From the NCBI GenBank assembly GCA_910577685.1, contig CAJTOH010000055.1, positions 1 to 20,773 on the forward strand: DNA of 20,773 bases. The letters run 5' to 3'. Positions 6,549-15,014 of the stretch are shown piece after piece. Both the position numbers and the translations under genes were made by a program. The stretch's first letter is position 1. Every line of letters begins with the position of its first letter. Source of the DNA: an uncultured Dorea sp. Lineage in GTDB: Bacteria > Bacillota > Clostridia > Lachnospirales > Lachnospiraceae. The notes below the pieces were generated by a model. It was not told the origin of the DNA and searched no databases. It worked only from the letters and a program-made list of their open reading frames with translations.

Positions 6549-7427
6549 TATGTCCAGTAATATTTCTGCGACTTCTTTTATCTGCGTACCTTCAAAAAAA
6601 TATTGTAAAATAGAATCATACCCATCTCCTTCCTTCGCCATCCTGTTTGCAGAATACTGGCTCATTCCCAGTCCGTGGCCTTCTCCTCTCGTCGTAATCC
6701 GAATCTGTCCATTGTAACGCTGCAGCGTGAAACATCCGGAAGCCAAGCCGTAGTTATTCCGAAATTCCTCTCCGCTGATATTGTCCTGACCGACCCTCAC
6801 ACTCAGCACATACCCGGCGGTATCCGTCGCCGTGACCTCCGCGTCCATGTCTTCTGCCATCACCGTACGGATCTGTCTCTCATCCTCAATATCGTAAGGG
6901 CAGTCCACAATCTTAAGATACGGATAGTCTTCGCTTCCCAAAACCTCCTTCCCGTCCCGGGTACAGCCGTTACTCAAGCGGAAGAACGGAGTCAACGCAA
7001 GTTCTTCCCCATAAAGCAGCACCATGCCCTCCGTATCGCGCCATGCCTCCTCAAGCCTCCGGTAATACTTAGGATACTTATTTCCCCAGGCATCCTCCAT
7101 CTGCTTCTGCGTCCAGAACTCCTCCTCAAGCACAGTCTCCTTCCCGGACTCCTTGATCTTCCGGTACACCTCCGTCCGTACCAGAACCGCCTGCGCTTTC
7201 AAGGCTTCCTTCTCGTAGGATGCGGGTATCACCTTAGCCAGAATTCCGATACAGTATTCTTCAATCGGCATCTTTGTCTCCTGTTCCCCGCTCTTTACCT
7301 TCACCGCCGCACTGTCGACGCGGGAATAAGAAGTAATGCTTGACCCATTTAAAAATACCGTGATCACATACGGCAGCAGAATAATGATAATCAAATAGCA
7401 TCCCAGTCTTTTAAGTCTCAGCCGCAT
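6543..7427 (-). CDS. spoIID: Stage II sporulation protein D (SpoIID/LytB domain)
   Basis: The protein has 294 residues, with an N-terminal membrane anchor (about 9-26) and the SpoIID domain from about 45 to the end. Family motifs are clear: MPIEEYCIGIL, EALKAQAVLVRT (residues 74-85), SNGCTRDGKEVLG, DYPYLKIVDCPYD and GEGHGLGMSQYSANRMA. SpoIID is a lytic transglycosylase acting with SpoIIM and SpoIIP in septal peptidoglycan removal and engulfment. In characterised enzymes the catalytic Glu lies in an E-M-P motif just before EALKAQA; here the matching segment is LAKVIPAS, with Val66 at that position. Either this copy is inactive or the acid is supplied elsewhere. The ATG directly follows GGGAGGG-TTTTTTT, so the terminator arm is also the ribosome binding site. 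Confidence 0.88.
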   Translation of the reverse strand: MRLRLKRLGCYLIIIILLPYVITVFLNGSSITSYSRVDSAAVKVKSGEQETKMPIEEYCIGILAKVIPASYEKEALKAQAVLVRTEVYRKIKESGKETVLEEEFWTQKQMEDAWGNKYPKYYRRLEEAWRDTEGMVLLYGEELALTPFFRLSNGCTRDGKEVLGSEDYPYLKIVDCPYDIEDERQIRTVMAEDMDAEVTATDTAGYVLSVRVGQDNISGEEFRNNYGLASGCFTLQRYNGQIRITTRGEGHGLGMSQYSANRMAKEGDGYDSILQYFFEGTQIKEVAEILLDIE

Positions 7428-7459
7428 AAAAAAACCCTCCCATACACTGTATGGAAGGG
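7428..7459 (-). terminator. Terminator after glgP, overlapping the spoIID ribosome binding site
   Basis: On the minus strand CCCTTCCATACA pairs with TGTATGGGAGGG (about 10 usable pairs, one G-U), followed by seven T. It ends the glgP transcript about 75 bp after its stop. The 3' arm GGGAGGG plus the T7 spacer is also the only ribosome binding site for spoIID, whose ATG follows directly. Confidence 0.88.
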
Positions 7460-7474
7460 CCGGCTATTTTATGC
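7446..7474 (-). promoter_or_regulatory. Candidate sigma-E promoter of spoIID inside the terminator hairpin
   Basis: On the minus strand GCATAAA (7474-7468), a 14-bp spacer, then CATACAGT (7453-7446). The sigma-E consensus is KMATATT-N14/15-CATACANT, so the -10 is a full match and the -35 matches 5 of 7. The start site would fall near 7440, beyond the 5' arm of the hairpin, giving an mRNA that begins close to the GGGAGGG ribosome binding site. Confidence 0.65.
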
Positions 7475-7532
7475 CAAAAATTTTAAATTCTTAACAAGTC
7501 GGTTTCCAATCCGGAAACACCGTTAAACCTAC

Positions 7533-10007
7533 TTAATCCTCAATCTTCACGTCAATCTTTACCGGATCCAGTTTCCAGATATCCTCCACGTACTCCCTGA
7601 TCGTACGGTCAGAAGAGAACTTCCCGCAGCACGCCGTATTAAGAAGCGCCATCTTCGCCCATCTCTCCTTATCGCGGTAAGCTTCTTCCACCTTCTCCTG
7701 AGCCTCGGCATACGCCCGGAAATCCTTCAGGATAAAATACATATCCGCCCGGTTCCCGCCTTTTGTAGTCAGCAGGGAATTATAAAGGTCGCGGTACATC
7801 TCCGTATGGCCGTTCGCATATGTCCCGTCAACCAGTTGGTTTACCACCTTGCGCACGTCCTCGTCGCTGTTGTAGATATCCCACGGATTATAACCGCCGT
7901 TCTGCTCATAATTGATAACCTCATCTGAACTCAAGCCGAAGATAAACGCATTCTCAATGCCTACCTCCTCAACGATCTCCACATTGGCGCCGTCCATAGT
8001 TCCCAGAGTCGGCGCGCCGTTCAGCATGAACTTCATATTACCTGTACCTGACGCCTCTTTAGAAGCCGTGGAAATTTGCTCGCTGACATCTGCTGCCGCA
8101 AAGATCCACTCCGCATTGGATACACGGTAATCCTCAATAAACACCACTTTGATCTTGCCGTTAATGCTCCGGTCATTATTCACCACATCTGCAACCGAAT
8201 TAATCAGCTTAATGATCTCCTTTGCACGAATATACCCTGCCGAAGCCTTCGCCCCGAAGATAAACGTCCTTGGGAAGAAGTTCTTCTCCGGATGAGCCTT
8301 AATCTGATTATACAGATACATTACATGCAGAATATTCATCAACTGACGTTTGTATTCATGAAGACGCTTCACCTGTACGTCGAAGATAGATCTCGGATCC
8401 ACCTCGATTCCGTTGTGCTTTAAGATATAAGCCGCTAAGAACTCCTTATTCTTATACTTAATCTCCATGAATTCCTTCCATGCCTCCGGATCATCCGCAA
8501 ACTTCTTAAGCCCTGACATCAGAGACAGATCTGTAATCCAGTCCTTCGTGCCGAGTTTTTCCGTCACCCAATCCGCCAGCCTTGGATTGCCGTGCATCAG
8601 GAAACGCCTCTGGGTAATTCCATTCGTCTTATTATTAAACTTCTGCGGCATTAACTGATAGAACTCCTTCAGCTCCTGATTCTTAAGGATCTCCGTATGC
8701 AGCCTTGCAACGCCATTGACAGAATAGCCCGCCACAATGGCAAGATGCGCCATCTTCACCTGTCCGTCCCTTAAGATCGCCATCTTCTTGACTTTGTTCT
8801 CATCGCCAGGATAGGTCTTGCGGATATGCTCGATAAATCTACGGTCGATCTCCTGCACGATCTGATATACACGGGGCAATAACCTTGAAAATAAGTCGAT
8901 AGGCCATTTTTCCAATGCTTCCGCCATAATCGTGTGGTTGGTATAAGCGCAAGTCTTCTTCGTGATATCCCATGCGTCTTCCCACCCCAGGCCTTCCTCG
9001 TCAAGAAGAATACGCATCAGTTCCGCAACCGCAACCGTCGGATGAGTATCGTTCATCTGAATGGTCATCTTCTCATACAGCTTCCTGATATCGTCATGGT
9101 TCCTCTTATACTTCGCCACAGCCGCCTGAAGGCTGGCAGACACGAAGAAATACTGCTGTTTTAATCTCAATTCCTTCCCTGCGTAATGGTTGTCGTTAGG
9201 GTACAGGACTTCCACGATATTCTTCGCAAGGTTCTGCTGCTCCACAGCCTTATGATAATCTCCCCGGTCAAAGGACTCCAACTGGAAATCAACGATCGGC
9301 TCCGCGTCCCAGATACGAAGAGTATTTACAACATTATTATTATAGCCGACGATCGGATAATCATACGGAACCGCCTTTACGGACTCGTAATTCTCCTGCA
9401 CAAAATGAATCTTGCCCGCGTCGTCATATTCAACACGGATATTCCCGCCGAAACGTACTTCCTTCGCATATTCCGGCCTCCTAAGCTCAAAAGGGTTCCC
9501 GTTCGCCAGCCAGTTGTCCGGCGTCTCCACCTGATAGCCGTTCTCAATCTTCTGCTTAAACATACCGTAACGGTAACGGATACCGCATCCGTAAGCCGCA
9601 TATCCAAGGGAAGCAAGAGAATCAAGGAAACATGCCGCCAGACGTCCAAGACCGCCGTTTCCAAGCGCCGGATCCGGCTCCTCATCCTCAAGCAGGTTCA
9701 GGTTCACGCCCATTTCCTCCAGAGCTTCCTTCACTTCCGTATATGCAGTCATGTTAATCAGGTTATTTCCCAAAGCCCTGCCCATCAAAAACTCCATGGA
9801 CATATAATAAACGATCTTCGGGTCGTCCTTCTCATACTGCTTCTGCGTCGCGATCCAATTATCAATGATCGCCTCTTTCACAGCATATGAAACCGCCTGA
9901 TACAGTTCCTGCTGTGAGACCTCCTCAATCTCCTTGCGGAACAGATGCTTCACATTCTGCTTAACTTCCTTCTTAAACGCCTCTTTCTCAAATCTTGGAT
10001 TATACAT
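7533..10007 (-). CDS. glgP: Glycogen/starch (alpha-glucan) phosphorylase
   Basis: The protein has 824 residues, the standard length of GT35 phosphorylases. It releases glucose 1-phosphate from alpha-1,4 glucan using phosphate and pyridoxal phosphate, in the cytoplasm. Visible signatures are GNGGLGRLAACFLDSLAS and GYGIRYRYGMF-like (here GCGIRYRYGMF) in the N-terminal half, QLNDTHP-like (QMNDTHPTVAVAELMR), VKRLHEYKRQLMN, and the cofactor site EASGTGNMKFMLNG with the PLP lysine, followed by TLGTMDGANVEI. The start is the ATG at 10007, preceded by GAGGTAGG. A longer in-frame start at 10058 would extend back through the ribosome binding site. It lies 58 bp downstream of ileS on the same strand with no clear terminator between, so part of its transcription may come from ileS. 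A strong terminator follows. Confidence 0.96.
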   Translation of the reverse strand: MYNPRFEKEAFKKEVKQNVKHLFRKEIEEVSQQELYQAVSYAVKEAIIDNWIATQKQYEKDDPKIVYYMSMEFLMGRALGNNLINMTAYTEVKEALEEMGVNLNLLEDEEPDPALGNGGLGRLAACFLDSLASLGYAAYGCGIRYRYGMFKQKIENGYQVETPDNWLANGNPFELRRPEYAKEVRFGGNIRVEYDDAGKIHFVQENYESVKAVPYDYPIVGYNNNVVNTLRIWDAEPIVDFQLESFDRGDYHKAVEQQNLAKNIVEVLYPNDNHYAGKELRLKQQYFFVSASLQAAVAKYKRNHDDIRKLYEKMTIQMNDTHPTVAVAELMRILLDEEGLGWEDAWDITKKTCAYTNHTIMAEALEKWPIDLFSRLLPRVYQIVQEIDRRFIEHIRKTYPGDENKVKKMAILRDGQVKMAHLAIVAGYSVNGVARLHTEILKNQELKEFYQLMPQKFNNKTNGITQRRFLMHGNPRLADWVTEKLGTKDWITDLSLMSGLKKFADDPEAWKEFMEIKYKNKEFLAAYILKHNGIEVDPRSIFDVQVKRLHEYKRQLMNILHVMYLYNQIKAHPEKNFFPRTFIFGAKASAGYIRAKEIIKLINSVADVVNNDRSINGKIKVVFIEDYRVSNAEWIFAAADVSEQISTASKEASGTGNMKFMLNGAPTLGTMDGANVEIVEEVGIENAFIFGLSSDEVINYEQNGGYNPWDIYNSDEDVRKVVNQLVDGTYANGHTEMYRDLYNSLLTTKGGNRADMYFILKDFRAYAEAQEKVEEAYRDKERWAKMALLNTACCGKFSSDRTIREYVEDIWKLDPVKIDVKIED

Positions 10008-10034
10008 TTTCCTACCTCTTCCTTTCACTTTCAA

Positions 10035-10053
10035 GGGCAGGAATATCCCGCCC
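10035..10053 (-). other. Intercistronic hairpin between ileS and glgP
   Basis: In the minus-strand RNA GGGCGGGA and UCCUGCCC can pair (8 pairs, one G-U) around a UAU loop. No T-run follows, so it is not a standard terminator. It could stabilise or separate the two messages. Confidence 0.4.
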
Positions 10054-10065
10054 CGCAAAGTATTG

Positions 10066-13000
10066 TTATTTTCTCTCTACTCCAAGCGTTACATTCTCAC
10101 CGTTGATCTTCCATTCTTTTACATATCCCACCGGTGTAGATTTCATAACCTTCTGTGCAAGAGTCTCTTCTCCAATCGTATCTGTATTCGCTGCAAATAC
10201 GGTCTCCGCCTTGTCGGTTCCCTCATAGGTAATCTCAATCTGATCCGTCACCTCAAAACCGGCTTCCTTACGCATCGTCTGGACTTTACTGATAATCTCC
10301 CGCACAAAGCCTTCCTCAAGAAGTTCTTCCGACAGGTTCGTATCCAACACAACCGTAATACCATTGTCATTCTCGGATACATACCCTTCCGTCTGCGCAC
10401 TCTCGATCAACAGATCTTCCCTTGACAGAACGGCCTCCTGATTGTCAATCTGAAGTTTCAGAGCGCCCGTCTCGTTCAACTCGTCCATGGCGGCATTGCC
10501 GTCAATAGAACTGAGCGCCGCCCTGATTCCATTTAACATTTTACCATACTTCGGCCCCACTGTCTTTAGTTGAGGTTTAAAAGAATATGTCGTAAAATCG
10601 CGGACTTCTTGTGTAAAAGTCATAGATTTAACATTCAATTCCTCTTCTACGATCTCCCTGTAGAATTCCGGAAGTTCAAAATCCGCCTTCACATACATCT
10701 TCCCGATCGGCTGACGGTTCTTAATATTCGCCGTGTTCCGGCACGCGCGCCCCATAACCACCAGCTTTAAGACCTGCTCCATATTCGCTTCTAATTCCTT
10801 GTCGATACATCCTTCGTCAACCGCAGGGAAATCGCACAAATGGATACTCTCCAAAGCATCTTTGTCCACGCTCCTTACCAGATTCTGGTAAATATCCTCC
10901 GTCATGAAAGGAATCATCGGCGCCGCCGCCTTGCTGACGCCCACGAGAGCCGTATAAAGGGTCATATAGGCATTGATCTTGTCCTGTTCCATTCCCTTGG
11001 CCCAGAAACGCTCCCTGCTTCTCCTTACATACCAGTTGCTCATGTCGTCAACAAATTCCTGCAGGGCCCTCGCCGTCTCCGGAATCCGATAATTCTCAAG
11101 GTTGCCGTCCACTTCCTTGATCAGCGTATTTAGCTTGGACAGGAGCCATCTGTCCATAACCGATAACTTATCATATTCCAACGTATACTTCGCGGCGTCA
11201 AATCCGTCGATATTTGCATACAATACAAAAAACGCATACGTATTCCACAAAGTCCCCATGAACTTCCTCTGTCCTTCCACGACAGCCTTCCCATGGAAAC
11301 GGTTAGGCAGCCAAGGAGCGCTGTTCACGTAGAAATACCAGCGGATGGCATCCGCGCCGTACTTCTCAAGCGCATCGAAAGGATCCACCGCATTTCCCTT
11401 GGACTTACTCATCTTCTGCCCCTTCTCATCCTGCACATGCCCAAGAACAATCACATTCTTATACGGCGCTTTATTAAAAATCAGCGTCGAAATCGCAAGC
11501 AGAGAGTAGAACCACCCACGGGTCTGATCCACAGCCTCGGAAATAAAGTCCGCGGGGAACTGCTTCTCGAACAGCTCCTTATTCTCAAAAGGATAGTGAA
11601 GCTGGGCAAAAGGCATCGCCCCGGAGTCAAACCAGCAGTCGATTACCTCCGGCACCCTGTGCATCTCCTTGCCGCAGACCGGACACTTAATCGTCACGTC
11701 GTCAATATACGGGCGGTGCAGCTCGATATCCTCCGGGCAGTTATCCGACATCTCTTTCAGTTCCGCAATACTGCCGACCGAATGTTGATGCCCGCACTCG
11801 CACTCCCAGATATTTAACGGGGTCCCCCAATAACGGTTACGGCTGATTCCCCAGTCCTGCACATTCTCCAGCCAGTCGCCGAAGCGTCCCTTCCCGATAC
11901 TCTCCGGAATCCAGTTAATCGTATTGTTATTGGCGATCAAATCCTCTTTCACGTCCGTCATCTTGATAAACCATGACTCACGGGCATAATAGATCAGCGG
12001 CGTGTCGCATCTCCAGCAATGCGGGTAGCTGTGCTCGAAATTCGGAGCCGTAAACAGCAACTCCCTCTTCTCCAAATCCTTCAATACCTCCGGGTCCGCC
12101 TTCTTCACGAATAATCCCGCAAATGGAGTCGATTCCGCCATATTTCCCTTCTCATCCACCAACTGGACGAAAGGCATGTCATATTTACGGCAGACCTTCG
12201 CATCGTCCTCACCGAAGGCAGGCGCGATATGGACAACCCCCGTACCGTCCGTCAAAGTAACATAGTCGTCACAGGTCACATAAAACGCCTTCTTGTGCTG
12301 ATTCGCAATCCCGTCAGCGGCGCACTGGTACAACGGCTCATACTCCTTGTACTCCAACTCCCTGCCCCGATACGTCTCAAGCACTTCATACGCCGCCTCT
12401 CCCTCTTTCGCCAGAGAGCCAAGCACCGTATCTAAGAGAGCCTCCGCCATATAATACGTATATCCGTCGATACACTTCACCTTGGCATAGGACTCCTCCG
12501 GATTCACACAGAGCCCCAGATTCGACGGCAGCGTCCACGGCGTCGTCGTCCACGCTAAGATATACGCGTCCTCTCCCTTCGCCTTAAACCGCACGATGGC
12601 AGAGCGTTCCTTCACATCCTTATAACCCTGCGCCACCTCTTGGGCAGAAAGCGGCGTACCGCAGCGCGGGCAGTAGGGAACAATCTTGAATCCCTTATAG
12701 AGCAGCCCCTTGTCCCAGATCTGCTTTAACGCCCACCACTCAGACTCAATAAATTCATTATGGTATGTGACGTAAGGATTCTCCATATCCGCCCAAAATC
12801 CGACCGTACCGGAAAAATCCTCCCACATTCCCTTATATTTCCATACGCTTTCCTTACACTTGTCGATAAAGGGTTCCAGTCCATACTCCTCAATCTGCTC
12901 CTTGCCGTCAAGCCCAAGCGCCTTCTCGACCTCAAGCTCCACCGGCAGCCCATGGGTATCCCATCCCGCCTTTCTCGGAACCTCATACCCCTTCATTGTC

Positions 13001-13215
13001 CGGTATCTGGGAATCATATCCTTGATTACCCGGGTAAGGACATGCCCGATATGAGGCTTGCCGTTTGCCGTCGGCGGCCCGTCGTAGAACATGTAGATGT
13101 CATTGCCTTCCCTCTTCTCCATACTCTTCTCAAAGATATGGTTCTCTTCCCAGAACTTCTGGACCTCTTTTTCCCGGTCGACAAAATTCAAATCCGTTGA
13201 AACCTTCTTATACAT
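10066..13215 (-). CDS. ileS: Isoleucyl-tRNA synthetase, type 2
   Basis: The protein has 1049 residues. It charges tRNA-Ile in the cytoplasm. The class I signatures are present: HIGH at residues 55-58 within DGPPTANGKPHIGHVL, and KMSKSKGNAVDPFD further on. GWDTHGLPVELEVEK and WISRNRYWG-like (WGISRNRYWGTPL) segments also fit IleRS; the editing domain includes TGVVHIAPAFGEDD. The length, the PTANGKPHIGH form and the KMSKSKGN form point to the type 2 (IleS2) class, which is typically less sensitive to mupirocin than type 1. CWRCDTPL and CPVCGKEMHRVP segments may bind zinc. An AAAGGAGG ribosome binding site is 5 nt before the ATG. Expression is controlled by a T-box leader with its own promoter. 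Confidence 0.97.
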   Translation of the reverse strand: MYKKVSTDLNFVDREKEVQKFWEENHIFEKSMEKREGNDIYMFYDGPPTANGKPHIGHVLTRVIKDMIPRYRTMKGYEVPRKAGWDTHGLPVELEVEKALGLDGKEQIEEYGLEPFIDKCKESVWKYKGMWEDFSGTVGFWADMENPYVTYHNEFIESEWWALKQIWDKGLLYKGFKIVPYCPRCGTPLSAQEVAQGYKDVKERSAIVRFKAKGEDAYILAWTTTPWTLPSNLGLCVNPEESYAKVKCIDGYTYYMAEALLDTVLGSLAKEGEAAYEVLETYRGRELEYKEYEPLYQCAADGIANQHKKAFYVTCDDYVTLTDGTGVVHIAPAFGEDDAKVCRKYDMPFVQLVDEKGNMAESTPFAGLFVKKADPEVLKDLEKRELLFTAPNFEHSYPHCWRCDTPLIYYARESWFIKMTDVKEDLIANNNTINWIPESIGKGRFGDWLENVQDWGISRNRYWGTPLNIWECECGHQHSVGSIAELKEMSDNCPEDIELHRPYIDDVTIKCPVCGKEMHRVPEVIDCWFDSGAMPFAQLHYPFENKELFEKQFPADFISEAVDQTRGWFYSLLAISTLIFNKAPYKNVIVLGHVQDEKGQKMSKSKGNAVDPFDALEKYGADAIRWYFYVNSAPWLPNRFHGKAVVEGQRKFMGTLWNTYAFFVLYANIDGFDAAKYTLEYDKLSVMDRWLLSKLNTLIKEVDGNLENYRIPETARALQEFVDDMSNWYVRRSRERFWAKGMEQDKINAYMTLYTALVGVSKAAAPMIPFMTEDIYQNLVRSVDKDALESIHLCDFPAVDEGCIDKELEANMEQVLKLVVMGRACRNTANIKNRQPIGKMYVKADFELPEFYREIVEEELNVKSMTFTQEVRDFTTYSFKPQLKTVGPKYGKMLNGIRAALSSIDGNAAMDELNETGALKLQIDNQEAVLSREDLLIESAQTEGYVSENDNGITVVLDTNLSEELLEEGFVREIISKVQTMRKEAGFEVTDQIEITYEGTDKAETVFAANTDTIGEETLAQKVMKSTPVGYVKEWKINGENVTLGVERK

Positions 13216-13307
13216 AGAATCCTCCTTTCGGGATACCGAAAATATGACTCTGCAGAGCCTATCCTACTCCATCCCGGCTATAATAATGCACATCCCCGCA
13301 AAAAGCG

Positions 13308-13338
13308 AAAAAAACTCCCGCCCTGAATAGGACGGGAG
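13308..13338 (-). terminator. T-box regulated terminator of ileS
   Basis: On the minus strand CTCCCGTCCT-ATTC-AGGGCGGGAG forms a 10-pair stem with one G-U and is followed by seven T. It lies about 92 bp before the ileS ATG and is the off-state structure of the T-box switch. Confidence 0.92.
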
Positions 13339-13575
13339 CAAAACACTCACGCTTATAAACCACCTAAACATACTAACATATGCTATCCCTGTAACGGGGG
13401 AACTCCGTCAGCCCCTACTTAATCCCCCATGCATCCATAGACGCACGGTCTTTCGGAAGCCGCAGCTCGGAAGTGATATTCAGACATGCCCTACTCGCAC
13501 CGGGCTTGCACCCTCCCCGGCTCGCTGTGCCTTTCCGATATGCCTTACTGTCTCCGTCAACACTTTTTCTGTGTG
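13308..13575 (-). promoter_or_regulatory. T-box riboswitch of ileS (Ile specifier)
   Basis: The 5' leader senses uncharged tRNA-Ile. Stem I is recognisable by the distal segment GAGCCGGGGAGGGTGCAAGC. The specifier-loop 3' side GAATATCACTTCC holds an ATC isoleucine codon at 13477-13475. The T-box segment is AGGTGGTTTATAAGCG (13365-13350), with the TGGT able to pair with the ACCA end of tRNA-Ile. It departs from the usual AGGGTGGNACCGCG by one fewer G and by TTATAA in place of ACC. The terminator follows. Promoter spacing and the downstream gene agree with this call. Confidence 0.88.
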
Positions 13576-13581
13576 GGTATA

Positions 13582-13610
13582 ATTATAGACAAAACCCCCG
13601 ATATCGTCAA
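13582..13610 (-). promoter_or_regulatory. Promoter of the ileS T-box transcript
   Basis: On the minus strand TTGACG (13610-13605) and TATAAT (13587-13582) are 17 bp apart, giving a start near 13575. It sits immediately after the dacA stop. Confidence 0.85.
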
Positions 13611-13617
13611 GAGTTTT

Positions 13618-15012
13618 TTATCTTTTCCTCTTCTTCTTTCTTTTTCCATCAAGAAGCAGCTTGACAATGACTGACAGCGCCGTAACCAACATGACCAACG
13701 CCGCCCCAAGGATACATTTCTTCACAATATCTTTATTTTCAAGAAAATCTTCTTTCCCATCCTTGCCTTTTTTCTCCGTCTTCTTATCCTTCGCCGCTTT
13801 CTCCTCTTCTGCCCGAACCTTCTCCAAACAGGACTGGCTCAAAACCGCCCGGACAGATCCCGCCGGATTGCCTTTATAGCTGTATACCAGCGTCCCTTCA
13901 TCCGCCGTCTCTTCATCCGGGACAATTTCCATATCCAAATCCTGAATCCCGACGCCATTGGGTACAACGATATTCTTCTCTTCGAGAATTTCCGCCACAT
14001 CCTCCGACTCCTCGCCGGCCGAGGAAGGAATCTTACTAAAATTAGCAAACGCGTATTCCAACAAGTTTCTGGTATCCGGGTAAACGTTTACCCCATGGGT
14101 CTTAAGCACCACGCACACCAACTGCATATTCCCGTTATCCGCCATCGTGACCAGCGTAGACATGGCCTCCGACGTATACCCGGTCTTCCCGCCGATTGCA
14201 TACTCATAATAATTCGCGTTCCCCTCTTTCAGCATCTTATGCTTCTGCTGGAAAACATGCTCCTCCGTCGTCTCCGACGCGGGAATCGTATACTGCAAGG
14301 TCCGGACAATCTCAAAAAACTCAGGGTGTTTGAACAGCTCCCGCCCAATCAGCGCCATATCTCTGGCGCAGGTATAATGATTCTCATCATGCAGCCCATG
14401 AGGATTGGCAAAATTAGAATTCTCACCGCCAAGCTCCCTGCATCTCTTATTCATCTGCTCTAAGAACCATGCATAATCATGCCCCTTATTCTTTCCCACA
14501 CTCTCGGCAACCCCATAGGCTCCCTCGTTCGCAGAAGCAAGCAGAGTCGCGTACAACGCCTGTTCCAGCGTGATCTGGTTTCCTTCCTTCATTCCGATAT
14601 AAGCATCCCCCGGTTCCAGAAACGCAAGGCTGTCGTGGGAAAATACTACCGGATCCTCAAACTTACCGTTCTCAAACGCCACCAGCGCCGTCAAAAGCTT
14701 CGTAATACTCGCAGGAAAATGATGATCGTCAATATTCTTCGCATACAGGATCGAGCCCGACTCCACCTCCATGACAATCGCCGCCTCGCCGTAAGTCCCC
14801 GGCCCCTGAGGCCAGCCCTCCGTTTCGTTGGACTGTACAGGCATTGCATAGACGGCGTCCAACTCCTGCTGCAGCCGTTCCTCCTCCGTAAGTTCTGCGT
14901 CCGCCCCGGGCTGTTCACCTTCCCCCGCCTCAGCGGCAAACGCAAAATTTCCCGGACAAAACCACAGGATTGCCGTCAGTACGGCAATCCAAATCCATCT
15001 TCTCCGCCTCAT
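13618..15012 (-). CDS. D-alanyl-D-alanine carboxypeptidase (PBP5-like, peptidase S11)
   Basis: The protein has 464 residues. A basic N-terminus and hydrophobic stretch (about 6-27, ending FAFAAEA) form a signal peptide. The penicillin-binding catalytic triad motifs are complete: SITK (Ser102, Lys105), SAN (160-162) and KTG (276-278). After the beta-rich C-terminal part comes a Lys/Glu-rich linker and a C-terminal membrane segment (CILGAALVMLVTALSVIVKL) with a KRKKKRKR tail, in place of the usual amphipathic anchor. It trims the terminal D-Ala of peptidoglycan stem peptides outside the cell. The start lies 2 bp after the stop of the GH13 gene with little ribosome binding site of its own, so translation is probably coupled. 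Which Dac paralogue it is (DacA, DacF or other) cannot be decided here. Confidence 0.92.
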   Translation of the reverse strand: MRRRRWIWIAVLTAILWFCPGNFAFAAEAGEGEQPGADAELTEEERLQQELDAVYAMPVQSNETEGWPQGPGTYGEAAIVMEVESGSILYAKNIDDHHFPASITKLLTALVAFENGKFEDPVVFSHDSLAFLEPGDAYIGMKEGNQITLEQALYATLLASANEGAYGVAESVGKNKGHDYAWFLEQMNKRCRELGGENSNFANPHGLHDENHYTCARDMALIGRELFKHPEFFEIVRTLQYTIPASETTEEHVFQQKHKMLKEGNANYYEYAIGGKTGYTSEAMSTLVTMADNGNMQLVCVVLKTHGVNVYPDTRNLLEYAFANFSKIPSSAGEESEDVAEILEEKNIVVPNGVGIQDLDMEIVPDEETADEGTLVYSYKGNPAGSVRAVLSQSCLEKVRAEEEKAAKDKKTEKKGKDGKEDFLENKDIVKKCILGAALVMLVTALSVIVKLLLDGKRKKKRKR

Positions 15013-15014
15013 CT

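Noticed and set aside
9186..9890. Plus-strand ORF of 234 codons across glgP
   Set aside because: Antisense shadow of glgP with no ribosome binding site context or domain.
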